The notes under the pieces: model-generated
What the model was told of the DNA's origin: nothing
Database searches by the model: none
What the model saw: only the letters and a program-made list of their open reading frames with translations
In this document: positions 35,039-44,113 of the stretch, piece after piece
Position numbering within the stretch: position 1 is the stretch's first letter
Layout of the letters: each line of letters starts with the position of its first letter
Program-made: the position numbers and the translations under genes
Assembly (NCBI RefSeq): GCF_022699665.1
Contig: NZ_JALDNB010000002.1
Span: 310,001-374,000, forward strand
Length of the DNA: 64,000 nt
Direction of reading: 5' to 3'
Source: Chryseobacterium aahli
GTDB lineage: Bacteria; Bacteroidota; Bacteroidia; Flavobacteriales; Weeksellaceae

Positions 35039-35662
35039 TTAGCGATTCCAAATTTCACTTGTTTCCCAATTTACGATGTCAATTCTTTGGTCAGCTGTTA
35101 AATAATGATTTCCATCTTCCAATGCGTCTTCATCTAATTGATAAAGATTGTTTTCTAAATCGTTCCTAAAATTTTCAATCAACTGTTTTGTAGAATTTGC
35201 CATTAAAATCCCTGTTCCGTATTCATCATCTATAAAGATGATTTGACCATAATTCCCTTGGCTGGTTGGGGCAAGATCAATAAACAAATTGGTATGCGAT
35301 CCGTCAGAAGCGAATTTTACCCAGTCATTATTATACATGTTAGTCGGGTCAACTTCTTTATCTGCTTTTTCGAGTGGAATACTTTCAGTTGCATAATGCT
35401 CTTTTTTGTACAAATATTCTTCAATGATCCTATCGACAGAAAAAAAAGCCATACCGTAAAATAGGCTTCCAAAATTTTCCTGATCATCTAATCCGTTATG
35501 CCATAAATAAAGTGCTACAAAATCGGATGGTAAATCTTTACCAATTGTTTTTTCCAGTTTGCTAATTTCAGTTTCTATAGCGGGTTCTTGCAATGAAAGG
35601 TTAAGAATTTTCTGTGCATTTTCTTTTAACCAATTTTCTATTTTTTCAAAATCTTGTTTCAT
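35039..35662 (-). CDS. SMI1/KNR4 family protein
   Basis: 207 aa. It has the SMI1/KNR4 layout: N-terminal helices with EISKLEKTIGKDLPSDFVALYLWHNGL, then YGMAFFSVDRIIEEY, then the DWVKFASDGSHTNLFIDLAP segment and a Gly-rich GTGILMANSTKQLIE. Many family members are immunity proteins for polymorphic toxins. No toxin gene is found nearby, so the role here stays open. Confidence 0.87.
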   Translation of the reverse strand: MKQDFEKIENWLKENAQKILNLSLQEPAIETEISKLEKTIGKDLPSDFVALYLWHNGLDDQENFGSLFYGMAFFSVDRIIEEYLYKKEHYATESIPLEKADKEVDPTNMYNNDWVKFASDGSHTNLFIDLAPTSQGNYGQIIFIDDEYGTGILMANSTKQLIENFRNDLENNLYQLDEDALEDGNHYLTADQRIDIVNWETSEIWNR

Positions 35663-35682
35663 ATATTCTTATTGATCGTCTT

Positions 35683-36102
35683 TTAATATTTAAAAATCGC
35701 AATTCCCGGCAATATGATCCCTCCTGTGTAAAAAAAGAAATGTAAAAGACCTTTGATATTTGATGCACCAGCTATAAAGCTTTTTATTGGATTTGTATTG
35801 GGTCTGCCATAATTTTGATGAAAATTAACCTGTGTACTTACTATAAAATTAATAAGCCCATAAACAATATTGAATAAACAGAAGCAGGCTGACATCATTA
35901 GTATTATTTTAAGCCAACTGCTTGCAATATGTTCACCGTAATGTAATTTGGCATATTGAAACCAAAATTTAAGCGGAAATATAGGGGCAACGAATAGCAG
36001 AGGATACAAAATAAATATCCATTTGTTAGACAATTTCCTGTTAAGGAAATAGTAGCAAAAAGTAAATAGTATGATATACGTGATATAGACTGTAATTCTC
36101 AT
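35683..36102 (-). CDS. hypothetical membrane protein
   Basis: 139 aa with three to four hydrophobic segments (YITYIILFTFCYYFLN, WIFILYPLLFVAPIFPLKF, LLHFFFYTGGIILPGIAIF). No homologous family recognised. It lies 20 bp upstream of the SMI1/KNR4 gene on the same strand and may be co-transcribed. Confidence 0.6.
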   Translation of the reverse strand: MRITVYITYIILFTFCYYFLNRKLSNKWIFILYPLLFVAPIFPLKFWFQYAKLHYGEHIASSWLKIILMMSACFCLFNIVYGLINFIVSTQVNFHQNYGRPNTNPIKSFIAGASNIKGLLHFFFYTGGIILPGIAIFKY

Positions 36103-36140
36103 TTGATTATATTTGAATTTGGCAGATCATCAATTGACAA

Positions 36141-36818
36141 TTAACACGGAAGCCACCATTGCATAAAATATAGTTTACCATTTTTAAGAAAAATATTGAT
36201 GTGTCCATCGTAAAGCTCATAATTCCCTTCTCTTAATTGAATCATCTGCAATTCGCCCTCACCGTAAACATTCATCGTACCTATATTTTCTACTGCATTG
36301 GGAAATATTTTTTTAAGCTGAGCAATTGTAGTGGAAGCATTAAACGTTATTCCCTTATATAAAATAAAATTGTTTTCTGTAAATTTAAACTCATCAATCG
36401 CTACATTTTCGTGTGAATTTTCAAAACGTGAACCATTTTTGTACAAAAATTTGTCATTCAAATTTTTAGTTGCATCAATATTTTGAAAGACATAGGCGCA
36501 TGGTTCTTTCCGCCTTATGAGTTTAGTACTATCTGGCTCTCCGAAGTTTTTCTTAAAATCTTTTAAAGAGAAAAATCTTTTTACTTTGCCATTAAAAAGC
36601 ATCAGATCGGCATCAAGAATTTCAATGCTGTTTGCTTGGTTTTTATTAGGTGGTGCAGTTTCAATTACAGGGCTTTTTGAGGATCTGCTAAGCTGTTTCT
36701 TAAAGGGAACTGATTTCGTGTCCTCCTTTTTTCTTTTATTATTCCGGTCTTTATTTCCTTCATTTTTGCAAGCTGTAAGGGCTGAAAATAAAAAATAGAG
36801 AAACAGTATTTTCTTCAT
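36141..36818 (-). CDS. hypothetical lipoprotein
   Basis: 225 aa with a lipobox at LTACKNEG (Cys about residue 17). A charged linker (NKDRNNKRKKEDTKS...) is followed by LFNGKVKRFFSLKDFKKNFG, TIAQLKKIFPNAVEN, and YELYDGHINIFLKNGKLYFM, which reads like a small beta-rich domain. Not recognised. Start ATG at 36818. Confidence 0.6.
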   Translation of the reverse strand: MKKILFLYFLFSALTACKNEGNKDRNNKRKKEDTKSVPFKKQLSRSSKSPVIETAPPNKNQANSIEILDADLMLFNGKVKRFFSLKDFKKNFGEPDSTKLIRRKEPCAYVFQNIDATKNLNDKFLYKNGSRFENSHENVAIDEFKFTENNFILYKGITFNASTTIAQLKKIFPNAVENIGTMNVYGEGELQMIQLREGNYELYDGHINIFLKNGKLYFMQWWLPC

Positions 36819-36868
36819 TTTATGAATTTTAAAGTTACTTTATAGGATAGATAAATAATTCTAATACT

Positions 36869-37327
36869 CTAGTTATACTTTATTTTACCAGCTGGGAAGG
36901 CTCGTTTGATTTTTTCAATATCGTTTTGAAAAACATCCAGATCTTTCTGTAATACGATATTATTTGTACCGGATTCTTTGATGACAAAATCGAAATAGTC
37001 TTTCTTGAAAATAGAAAAAAGAGGCCTATCTTTAAATGCAAGCTGACGGGTTGTTATAAAAAAGTCGTATTCTGAAAAACTGTATTTTATTTTTCCTATC
37101 TGTACACCGTCCTTATCAATTACACATTTATTTTTGAGATAGGTTGAAATAAGCAGTACCGGAAAAATGATGAACCCAAACAAACTGAAAACCCCTATCC
37201 TATAGGTTGGGGTTTCATGAAGAATGACGCCCCAAATCAGGTTATAAATCGAAGCACAGCTAATGACCAAACCTATTATCGAATAGAAAATAAGTGTTTT
37301 TTTCGTCAGCGATATCTTTAAATTCAT
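36869..37327 (-). CDS. hypothetical membrane protein with PH-like tail
   Basis: 152 aa from the Met at 37327 (MNLKISLTKKTLIFYSIIGL); the frame is open 78 nt further upstream, but that extension lacks a sensible start context. Two transmembrane helices are followed by VIDKDGVQIGKIKYSFSEYD and IFKKDYFDFVIKESGTN, a small beta domain. No family recognised; similar in build to the 190-aa protein nearby. Confidence 0.55.
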   Translation of the reverse strand: MNLKISLTKKTLIFYSIIGLVISCASIYNLIWGVILHETPTYRIGVFSLFGFIIFPVLLISTYLKNKCVIDKDGVQIGKIKYSFSEYDFFITTRQLAFKDRPLFSIFKKDYFDFVIKESGTNNIVLQKDLDVFQNDIEKIKRAFPAGKIKYN

Positions 37328-37594
37328 TTGGTAACTTCTTTTCGTTAATACTAAGTAAATGGTGTAGCGGATTTTAATAAACTTATAAAAATTTAATTTT
37401 AGCATCAGTCTTATTATCAGGGAAAATGATTATTTCCTGTTCTATCTTTTTTTTCCATTTCATTTGAGTTCACCAACTTTTTTGAGCTCGGTGATTTCAA
37501 TTAGTTTAGACCATCATTCTTATTCAGCTAGAATAAGAAGTTAATACAGTTTTTAATTTCTCTGTCTTGAGGTACATTCAAAAGTAATATGCTT

Positions 37595-37798
37595 TTACCG
37601 TATAAAAGGTAGAATTTCATTATATGGTTTTCCAAAAATAACTCCATATAAGGAAACCAAAAATAGAACACCTATAATTATTAAAAAAACGGGCTTGTAC
37701 GTGAATACCATCCCTTTCTTTTGAGTATACCTGTAATTAATATAGGTGCCTGTTAAAAAAAGCCCCGTAAATAAGAGTATAAAATAATTTACCTGCAT
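37595..37798 (-). CDS. 67-aa membrane protein
   Basis: 67 aa with two hydrophobic helices (FILLFTGLFLTGTYI and FLIIIGVLFLVSLYGVIFG). Not recognised. It is too short for strong support but lies in the same run of minus-strand genes and has no overlap. Confidence 0.45.
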   Translation of the reverse strand: MQVNYFILLFTGLFLTGTYINYRYTQKKGMVFTYKPVFLIIIGVLFLVSLYGVIFGKPYNEILPFIR

Positions 37799-37932
37799 AT
37801 AATTATGTTAAATTTAGTAATCTATTATCAGGTTCCTCAACTACAATTTTTCTTTTTTTAAAAACTTGGGTGAATTTTATTCAGTGAATTCTTTCTAAAA
37901 ATTAGTTTAATGCTGCGACCTTTCTTTCTATA

Positions 37933-38415
37933 TTATTTTACTTTGTCTATCCTTACTTCGTAAGGATAAATTGATGCTTTCCCGACTTCAAATGATACTT
38001 CTACCTTATCATTCGTTGTGAGTGGTTTTCCCTCATTATCGTAAAATATTGTTTTATCAGATCCACGTCCCGCATCTTCAGGAACAAAAACACTGTTATG
38101 TCCGTTTTCTGCCCATTTCATCTCTATGGGAGTAATAGTTTCTCCGTCATCACCCGGTGCTGTATTGACATATACTGTTTGAGGCCTTTCTACATAAACC
38201 GTCATTCCCGCCGAATAATTCAAATAGCCTGTAATAGAAAAACGCTTCCCTTCATTGGCCTCTTTATCGTCCAAAATTTTTTGCACTGCTATCTTTGACG
38301 ATTCCATTGGCGTACCTTTTTCACGGTTTTTACCTCCTTCAAAAAATGAACACGATGTGGCTGTTAATAATGTTCCGGCAATTACTGCTGTCACAAATAA
38401 TGTTTTAGATGTCAT
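37933..38415 (-). CDS. OB-fold-like lipoprotein
   Basis: 160 aa from the Met at 38415 (MTSKTLFVTAVIAGTLLTATSC, a lipoprotein signal with Cys about residue 22). The body includes EGKRFSITGYLNYSAGMTVY, VPEDAGRGSDKTIFYDNEG and VEVSFEVGKASIYPYEVRID, a layout like an OB-fold (tRNA_anti-like) domain used in small periplasmic proteins. Function unknown. It is the last gene of the island before the ECF sigma locus. Confidence 0.6.
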   Translation of the reverse strand: MTSKTLFVTAVIAGTLLTATSCSFFEGGKNREKGTPMESSKIAVQKILDDKEANEGKRFSITGYLNYSAGMTVYVERPQTVYVNTAPGDDGETITPIEMKWAENGHNSVFVPEDAGRGSDKTIFYDNEGKPLTTNDKVEVSFEVGKASIYPYEVRIDKVK

Positions 38416-39012
38416 ATTAATTTTGTTTTTGTTAATGATTTGGTATTTGTTTTCGTTTTTTGTATCAGGCAATGCTAAGTTAAGTAATAATTTATCATCA
38501 AATTATATAATGTCCCCACCAATTCTCTGTCAATTTTCACTACTCTTTGTATAGTCTGAAATTCCTAATTCATTCTCAATAGAAAGATTTTATCAATTTG
38601 TTATTGATTCAGAAATTTCTAACAGGCTTAGTTACCATCGAATATTATTAGTCCAAAACGGGACAGGAATAGTACATAATGTGATTTTTTTCTCTATGTC
38701 TGTGATTTATAAAAATGTGCTATCGAAATATTATGATTATAAGCTCTAAATTGTTTACAATTAACCCTATAAATTTTCACAATAATAAATAAATGATCCC
38801 TGCGCTATTCTCTTCGAATAAATCTAAACAGAAAATCAATTGGTCGGCTTTTTAAAATAAAGATTGGTCAATAGAGTGATAAGATTTTATTACAAATAAT
38901 TCCAAATCATGAAAAATTATTTAATTGATACGTTAAAAAAATATCCTTAAACCAATTTCAAAACATGGTATAACAAATTAAAAACTATTATAATAATCGA
39001 AACTTATACATC
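38416..39012. other. AT-rich gap upstream of the ECF sigma gene
   Basis: About 600 bp with no open frame of substance. It separates the minus-strand island from the plus-strand sigma factor locus. No inverted repeat long enough to be an IS end was noticed. Confidence 0.5.
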
Positions 39013-39045
39013 AATTTGTTAATTAATTTGTTAATAATTTGTAAC
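39013..39045 (+). repeat. three AATTTGT direct repeats next to the sigma promoter
   Basis: AATTTGTTAAT occurs at 39013-39023 and 39025-39035, and AATTTGTAAC at 39036-39045, giving repeats spaced 12 and 11 bp. The last copy includes the -35 element. It may be an operator or an UP-like element of the sigma promoter. Confidence 0.45.
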
Positions 39046-39071
39046 ATTTATAAAAAAATGATACTAACTGT
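39041..39071 (+). promoter_or_regulatory. ECF-type promoter of the sigma factor gene
   Basis: GTAACATTT (39041-39049) and ATACTAACTGT (39061-39071) separated by 11 bp. The same elements with the same spacing precede the M4 protease gene (40457-40487). The distance to the sigma factor start (39089) is right for a promoter. It is not the housekeeping TAnnTTTG form. Confidence 0.8.
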
Positions 39072-39088
39072 GCAGAGCCGAGCCGACG

Positions 39089-39589
39089 ATGTCACAGGAA
39101 AAGGAGTTTCTGGAAAGAATTGAAAAACATAAAGGTGTAATTTTCAAGATTTCCAAGATGTACATGGATAATTTTGACGACCAAAATGATCTCTATCAGG
39201 AGATCATCTATCAGGCGTGGAAATCATACAAAGAATTCAAAGGGAACAGTGATTTCTCAACGTGGCTCTACCGCACGGCACTCAACACTGCAATTGTATT
39301 TCTAAAAAGTGAAAAAAAACGTAGTTTTATACAGAATCAGCGCATTGAGCATCTATTGGTAGATCAAGAAATTTACAATGAAGAGGATGACCGGAATATG
39401 AAAGTCATGTATGATGCTATTCACGAACTTAGTCCCATTGATAAGGCTTTAATCTTTTTCTTTCTGGAAGACTTTTCAGGCAAAGAGATTGCATCACAAT
39501 TGGGAATTACGGAAGTCAATGCAAGAGTGAAACTCAACCGTGCAAAAGCAAAGCTTAAAGATATTATTGAAAAACAAACAAACTTTTAA
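39089..39589 (+). CDS. ECF sigma factor (sigma-70 family)
   Basis: 166 aa with regions sigma-2 and sigma-4 only. Sigma-2: VIFKISKMYMDNFDDQNDLYQE, then FKGNSDFSTWLYRTALNTA. Sigma-4: ELSPIDKALIFFFLEDFSGKEI and the helix-turn-helix IASQLGITEVNARVKLNRAK. It is the probable factor that recognises the promoter upstream of itself and of the M4 protease. It is followed 17 bp later by the membrane protein that is its likely regulator. Confidence 0.95.
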   Translation: MSQEKEFLERIEKHKGVIFKISKMYMDNFDDQNDLYQEIIYQAWKSYKEFKGNSDFSTWLYRTALNTAIVFLKSEKKRSFIQNQRIEHLLVDQEIYNEEDDRNMKVMYDAIHELSPIDKALIFFFLEDFSGKEIASQLGITEVNARVKLNRAKAKLKDIIEKQTNF

Positions 39590-39606
39590 AAGTTTAATAC
39601 ATTATC

Positions 39607-40422
39607 ATGGACTTAGATAACTTTAAAGAACTCTGGAAAAAAGAAAACAGCCAGATTCCACCTGATACATCTCTTGAGAAACAGAATGAGATTCACTCGC
39701 CTCTTCAGATGCTCCGAATCAATATGCAGACAGAATTCTGGCTGATGATCATTACGCTGCCTTTGCTTTTCACAGGGCTCCCGTCCGTCAGCGACGATCA
39801 TAATATCAGAATGATCTCAATGCTGGTCTCTGTACTGACCTTATTGATAATCGTATATTATTACTCGAGGTTTCTCAAGCTTTATCAACTTTTGAAACAC
39901 AAAAATACCAATACGAACTATGATCTTTTCACCCTTAAAACGCAGTTATTGATTTCAAAACAGATTTATATTTCATATTATATATCATACATTCCGCTGG
40001 CATTTTTATTATCGCTAATTCATATTAATTTTCAGTTTGATTTTAAATATAATCTTGCCATATTTATTTTTTCATTTGTGATTACTATTCTGATTATTTC
40101 ATTTATATTAAAATACTGGATGTATTACATGTATGGTAAATACATTGAAGATGTGGTGCAGATCATCGACGAACTCAATGATGTAGAAACAAAGCCATTG
40201 ATCCGCAGAGGAAAATCATGGTTCGAGAAAAGTCAAAGATTCTGGATGGGGAAATTAGGTGTAAAAGGAAATGTTATCAATACAGTGCTCTGGTTTATTT
40301 CAGTATACTTTTTTATTGTTTTTTCTTTCCTGATCATCATTTTGGTCATCATTTTCCTAGGGATTAAAATGGATCTTTTCGATCTCGAGACATTGAGACA
40401 AACGCTTAACAACCTTCATTAA
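39607..40422 (+). CDS. putative membrane anti-sigma-type partner
   Basis: 271 aa. A short N-terminal region (MDLDNFKELWKKENSQI...) is followed by four hydrophobic segments (FWLMIITLPLLFTG, MLVSVLTLLIIVYYYS, IYISYYISYIPLAFLL, VITILIISFILKYW) and a last one near the end (FISVYFFIVFSFLIIILVIIF). Position right after the sigma gene and the N-terminal FKELWKKEN motif match the membrane proteins that usually follow ECF sigma genes in Bacteroidota; a canonical anti-sigma zinc domain is not seen. The function as anti-sigma is inference. Confidence 0.65.
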   Translation: MDLDNFKELWKKENSQIPPDTSLEKQNEIHSPLQMLRINMQTEFWLMIITLPLLFTGLPSVSDDHNIRMISMLVSVLTLLIIVYYYSRFLKLYQLLKHKNTNTNYDLFTLKTQLLISKQIYISYYISYIPLAFLLSLIHINFQFDFKYNLAIFIFSFVITILIISFILKYWMYYMYGKYIEDVVQIIDELNDVETKPLIRRGKSWFEKSQRFWMGKLGVKGNVINTVLWFISVYFFIVFSFLIIILVIIFLGIKMDLFDLETLRQTLNNLH

Positions 40423-40456
40423 TAGTATTGCTAGAAAAAAATAATTAACAGACATT

Positions 40457-40487
40457 GTAACATTTTTGTTTTTTTTATACTAACTGT
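40457..40487 (+). promoter_or_regulatory. ECF-type promoter of the M4 protease gene
   Basis: GTAACATTT (40457-40465) and ATACTAACTGT (40477-40487) with 11 bp between. The blocks and spacing are identical to those upstream of the sigma gene. The start codon of the protease is at 40509. Confidence 0.85.
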
Positions 40488-40508
40488 CGAATTTAATCAA
40501 TAAATATT

Positions 40509-42599
40509 ATGAAAAAAACAGTTACAATTGTGAAAACTTTGGCCTTTGTGTTGACATTGGGAGCTATTTCCCAGTCGTTAAACGCACAAAGTCATCGTAC
40601 GGAAGTTTCTTCGCAAAATCTGCCACAAATAACGGCAACATCTGCAATGGGAAATTTTGAAGTAAATTTTGAAGGGCAGAATATTTCCACGGAAACCCTT
40701 GTCAATCATTTTGGAAAATGGTTCCATACAAACTCAGACCACAGTTATCAATTTGTAAAAAGTTCTGTTGATGAACTCGGCTTTAAAAGAAGTATCTATC
40801 AGCATTTATATAAAGGAATAAAAGTAAACGATGATGTATTATATATCCATGAAAAAGATGGCAAAGTAACGTATGTGAATGGAGAACTCATCAACGAGAT
40901 CAAAATTAGTATTTCTCAGCCATTATCACGTACTGAGGTGAAAAATATCATATTCGCTGATATAAAAAACAATAAAACGACATTTGGAGACTTCGAAAAT
41001 GTGATCGCTAAAGTAAACACAAGAGACGGAATTAAACTATACTCAGCCACTAAAGTTCAGGCTGCAGCTTTGGGATCTCTAAAAGCATTTGACTACTATA
41101 TTGATGATGCTACCGGAAAGATTGTTAATAAGATTTCAAAAATTTATGATTACAATCCCGAATTCCAGATCAAGCTGAATTTACCAGCTAAAAATTTAGT
41201 CAACAGTTTTGACTACAGTCCTTTATTTGTTGACACCCCTTCTACGAGCACAACCTATTACAAAGGAAATCAGGCAGTTACAGTCGATTCTAACGATGGT
41301 TCATTCAGGTTAAAGGATAATGCTAAAAACATTCACACAAGAAGTGGTGCAGGATGGGACGGCAGCGCAAATCTTGCAACCAATGAGTTAACGGGAACAA
41401 TCACAGAAATAACAAGCGCCACGGCGAATTATACTGCCAATACAACCAAAGCACCGGTAGAAGCACATTGGGCTATGGAAAAATCTAAAGACTACTACAT
41501 CGCGAGACACAACAGAAACAGCTATGATGGAAACGGATCTATCATTAAAAATTACTACGATATAAATTTTAATGCCGATCCTACTACTGGAGTGCCAATG
41601 CAACCCGTTAACGGTGCCAATGCTGCTGCATTTGATGTAACCCAACAAGGCTTTAATGTAGTAGGAATGATTTATGGAAACGGGGCGTATCAGGGACAGG
41701 CAGGATATTTTGGCCCTTTTGTCGGAATAGATGTTGCAGGTCACGAATATTCTCACCTTATGGTCAGCAGAACGGCAAACCTTGCTTATCAGGGAGAATC
41801 GGGAGCTTTAAATGAAGCTTTTGCAGATATGTTCGGAGCTGCTATTGAATTTTATTCAGGAATTTCACCCAACTGGAATATAGGTGAAGGAATTCCCAAC
41901 CCTGCCCTTGGTTTTACATTTTTAAGAAGCATGTCGAATCCAAACTCTGGACCCGCAGCATTGGCATCACAACAACCAGATACCTATCTAGGGACTTACT
42001 GGGCAAGCACAGCTACCGGCTCTGCTGATAATGGCGGAGTACACACCAACAGCGGAGTAGGAAATTTCTGGTTTTATTTGTTATCCGTAGGGGGAACTGG
42101 CACTAATGATTCAGGAACCAATTATAATGTCACAGGAATCACCATTCAGAAAGCCGAAAAGATTGCATATAGAACTTTAGCGACTTATCTAACAGCAAAT
42201 AGTCAGTATACAAATGCCTATACCGCATCTAAACAGGCAGCAACGGATTTGTACGGAGCAGGATCAAACGAATTACAGCAGGTTGAGAATGCCTGGTGTG
42301 CAGTAGGATTAGGCAACTGCGCCAGTTTACTATCTGTAAGTGATGTTGTAAAATCCGATTCAGATCTTATAAAAATTTATCCAAATCCTGTTACGAACGG
42401 ACAGTTTACAATTGAATCTGGCCTGAAAGGAAATGGTAGTTATGAAATTTATGACTTGTCTGGAAAGCTTATAAAGCCTTCACAAAAGTTCGAAAAAGGA
42501 ACTGCCACGGTTAACGTTAGCGAATTACAGAAAGGCGTATATATATTAAAAATTAAAATAGAAGGTAAAACTATTTCAAAGAAGATTATTATTAGTTAA
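40509..42599 (+). CDS. secreted M4 family metalloprotease with T9SS type A sorting domain
   Basis: 696 aa. Signal peptide (MKKTVTIVKTLAFVLTLGAIS...NAQ), a fungalysin/thermolysin-type propeptide (about 30-220), then the catalytic region with HEYSH (412-416) and GALNEAFAD (Glu 436), the thermolysin zinc ligands, and later HTNSGVGNFWFYLLS. The last 75 residues are a T9SS type A sorting domain (LIKIYPNPVTNGQFTIES, YEIYDLSGKLI, LQKGVYILKI). It is secreted by the type IX machinery and activated by propeptide removal. The promoter makes it a target of the neighbouring ECF sigma factor. Confidence 0.95.
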   Translation: MKKTVTIVKTLAFVLTLGAISQSLNAQSHRTEVSSQNLPQITATSAMGNFEVNFEGQNISTETLVNHFGKWFHTNSDHSYQFVKSSVDELGFKRSIYQHLYKGIKVNDDVLYIHEKDGKVTYVNGELINEIKISISQPLSRTEVKNIIFADIKNNKTTFGDFENVIAKVNTRDGIKLYSATKVQAAALGSLKAFDYYIDDATGKIVNKISKIYDYNPEFQIKLNLPAKNLVNSFDYSPLFVDTPSTSTTYYKGNQAVTVDSNDGSFRLKDNAKNIHTRSGAGWDGSANLATNELTGTITEITSATANYTANTTKAPVEAHWAMEKSKDYYIARHNRNSYDGNGSIIKNYYDINFNADPTTGVPMQPVNGANAAAFDVTQQGFNVVGMIYGNGAYQGQAGYFGPFVGIDVAGHEYSHLMVSRTANLAYQGESGALNEAFADMFGAAIEFYSGISPNWNIGEGIPNPALGFTFLRSMSNPNSGPAALASQQPDTYLGTYWASTATGSADNGGVHTNSGVGNFWFYLLSVGGTGTNDSGTNYNVTGITIQKAEKIAYRTLATYLTANSQYTNAYTASKQAATDLYGAGSNELQQVENAWCAVGLGNCASLLSVSDVVKSDSDLIKIYPNPVTNGQFTIESGLKGNGSYEIYDLSGKLIKPSQKFEKGTATVNVSELQKGVYILKIKIEGKTISKKIIIS

Positions 42600-42625
42600 T
42601 ATATATTTATTAAAGCATAACTGAT

Positions 42626-42657
42626 AACCCCCGGCTAAATTTGTCGGGGGTTTTCTT
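42626..42657 (+). terminator. intrinsic terminator of the M4 protease gene
   Basis: An 8-bp GC-rich stem AACCCCCG / CGGGGGTT with a loop of 11 nt, followed by TTTTCTT, lies 27 bp after the protease stop codon. Confidence 0.85.
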
Positions 42658-42660
42658 ATT

Positions 42661-44113
42661 GCATATCACATTTTCAAAACACTTAATTAATAGTAGACTG
42701 CGGAAATTCACAAACTCAATAAAACATGAAAATGCGTTAAAAATTGAACAAATCTACGTGTTGAAAGAGTTTCATAAAAAAGCATGAAAAAGCAATTGAA
42801 GTAGCTAAAGAAAAAAATGGATTTACAGCTTTTAACAAACATCTCTTCAAGCTTGCTAACGAAGAACAAATTGATGTTATCATGAAATTGTTATGACAGA
42901 GGAAGCCAAGAACATTGATCTAAACAGTTGTAAAAAAATATCTTTATCCATGGGAACTCAGTTCTTCAAAATTATCTATGGAGAGATAAAAAGTTTATGA
43001 ATGTGCTTTTTTGTTCTCAAATTATCTTGACATATTTTTTTGGCTTAGTCAATAAACATAAAGTCTGCAAATATTGCCCTCACTTTAGAGCACGAAAGAA
43101 AAACTTATGGTTCAATATATTCCCTCTACGAATAGGCTGACATAATTAAATATGCATATATTTTCATAATACAAAATTAATCAATTATAATAAAGGTATT
43201 GTTTGTACTAGGAAGCAATGTATAAGTATAATCTTCCTTATAATTTGCAATATATTCGCATGGAAACCTTCCTCTAGGTACACATGTTCCATCCTCACGA
43301 TGATAAGGCTGGTTTGGAATACCCATTCCCGTCATGCATTCTAAGAGTGATTTGTTCCACAGTTTCTATATAGTTCCAATTATTGGATGTTGGCTCAACT
43401 TTTTACCCCTTTCTTTAATTTTTTTTCAATATTAAATTTAATACTTGGTGATGCTATCATTTTGGTATGAATACGGTTAGAATAAAAATACAGTTTAAGA
43501 TCCGTCCGCTGCTCACGATATTTTCATGTGCTATACGTACATATACCAGAGGTTTTCTAATATCGTACTTAAATGTCTTTACTTGTGAATTATCATTCTA
43601 GATTCTTTTAAAGAAACTATTCTGAAGTTTCTGAACAATTTACTTTGTTCTAAAGTTGATTTGCTCTCTATTGTTCCTGCAACCAAATTATATCAATTTA
43701 ATAAAGGTTTGGGACTAACAGAGATAAAATGATAACTATGTATTGATTTTTTCATTACCATGCGCCTTTAGTAACTCAAGCAAAGATCAAATTCTCACAA
43801 TTTGTATCATATGTGATATTTGCAATTAGTATGTGAAAATCTACAACACCGGATATTTTCAATGACCCAACTTTGTATCATACAAATATCTGAAGAGAAG
43901 ATGATAAAAACTACCAATAATTATTGAATTAAAAAGATTTTATATTAATTCTTATTTGAAGTTAATAGTAAAAATCACAAGTAAGAATCCTATCAAAGTA
44001 GTGCTATCACAAATTTTACATACATCTCCTTTTTAAAATAGTTATCACAGTAAACGAATACATCAGAAATAAAATTAAATCTGCTCAATGAAGCGAATCC
44101 TTTAAAACAATAT
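42661..44113. other. gene-poor, decayed region
   Basis: About 1.45 kb without an intact gene. A fragment around 42782-42895 reads HEKAIEVAKEKNGFTAFNKH and LFKLANEEQIDVIMKLL, a clear piece of a former plus-strand protein with stop codons upstream. The 43.1-43.4 kb part has a short minus-strand frame (separate entry). The remainder is AT-rich with no repeats or IS ends that I can see. Confidence 0.5.
43177..43335 (-). CDS. possible 52-aa peptide or pseudogene fragment
   Basis: A frame of 53 codons reads MTGMGIPNQPYHREDGT, CVPRGRFPCEYIA and ends STNNTFIIID. An overlapping frame upstream (WNYIETVEQITLRMHDGNG) suggests that a longer gene was frameshifted. Two Cys and the P-R-G-R-F-P stretch suggest a secreted or toxin-like tail. 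Not recognised. Confidence 0.3.
   Translation of the reverse strand: MTGMGIPNQPYHREDGTCVPRGRFPCEYIANYKEDYTYTLLPSTNNTFIIID

Noticed and set aside
41388..41756. 122-codon minus-strand frame
   Set aside because: Antisense to the M4 protease, which has signal peptide, HEYSH and sorting tail.
42780..42895. Fragment at 42.8 kb as an intact small gene
   Set aside because: The frame has no proper start and stops lie just upstream; only the C-terminal part of a protein is left.
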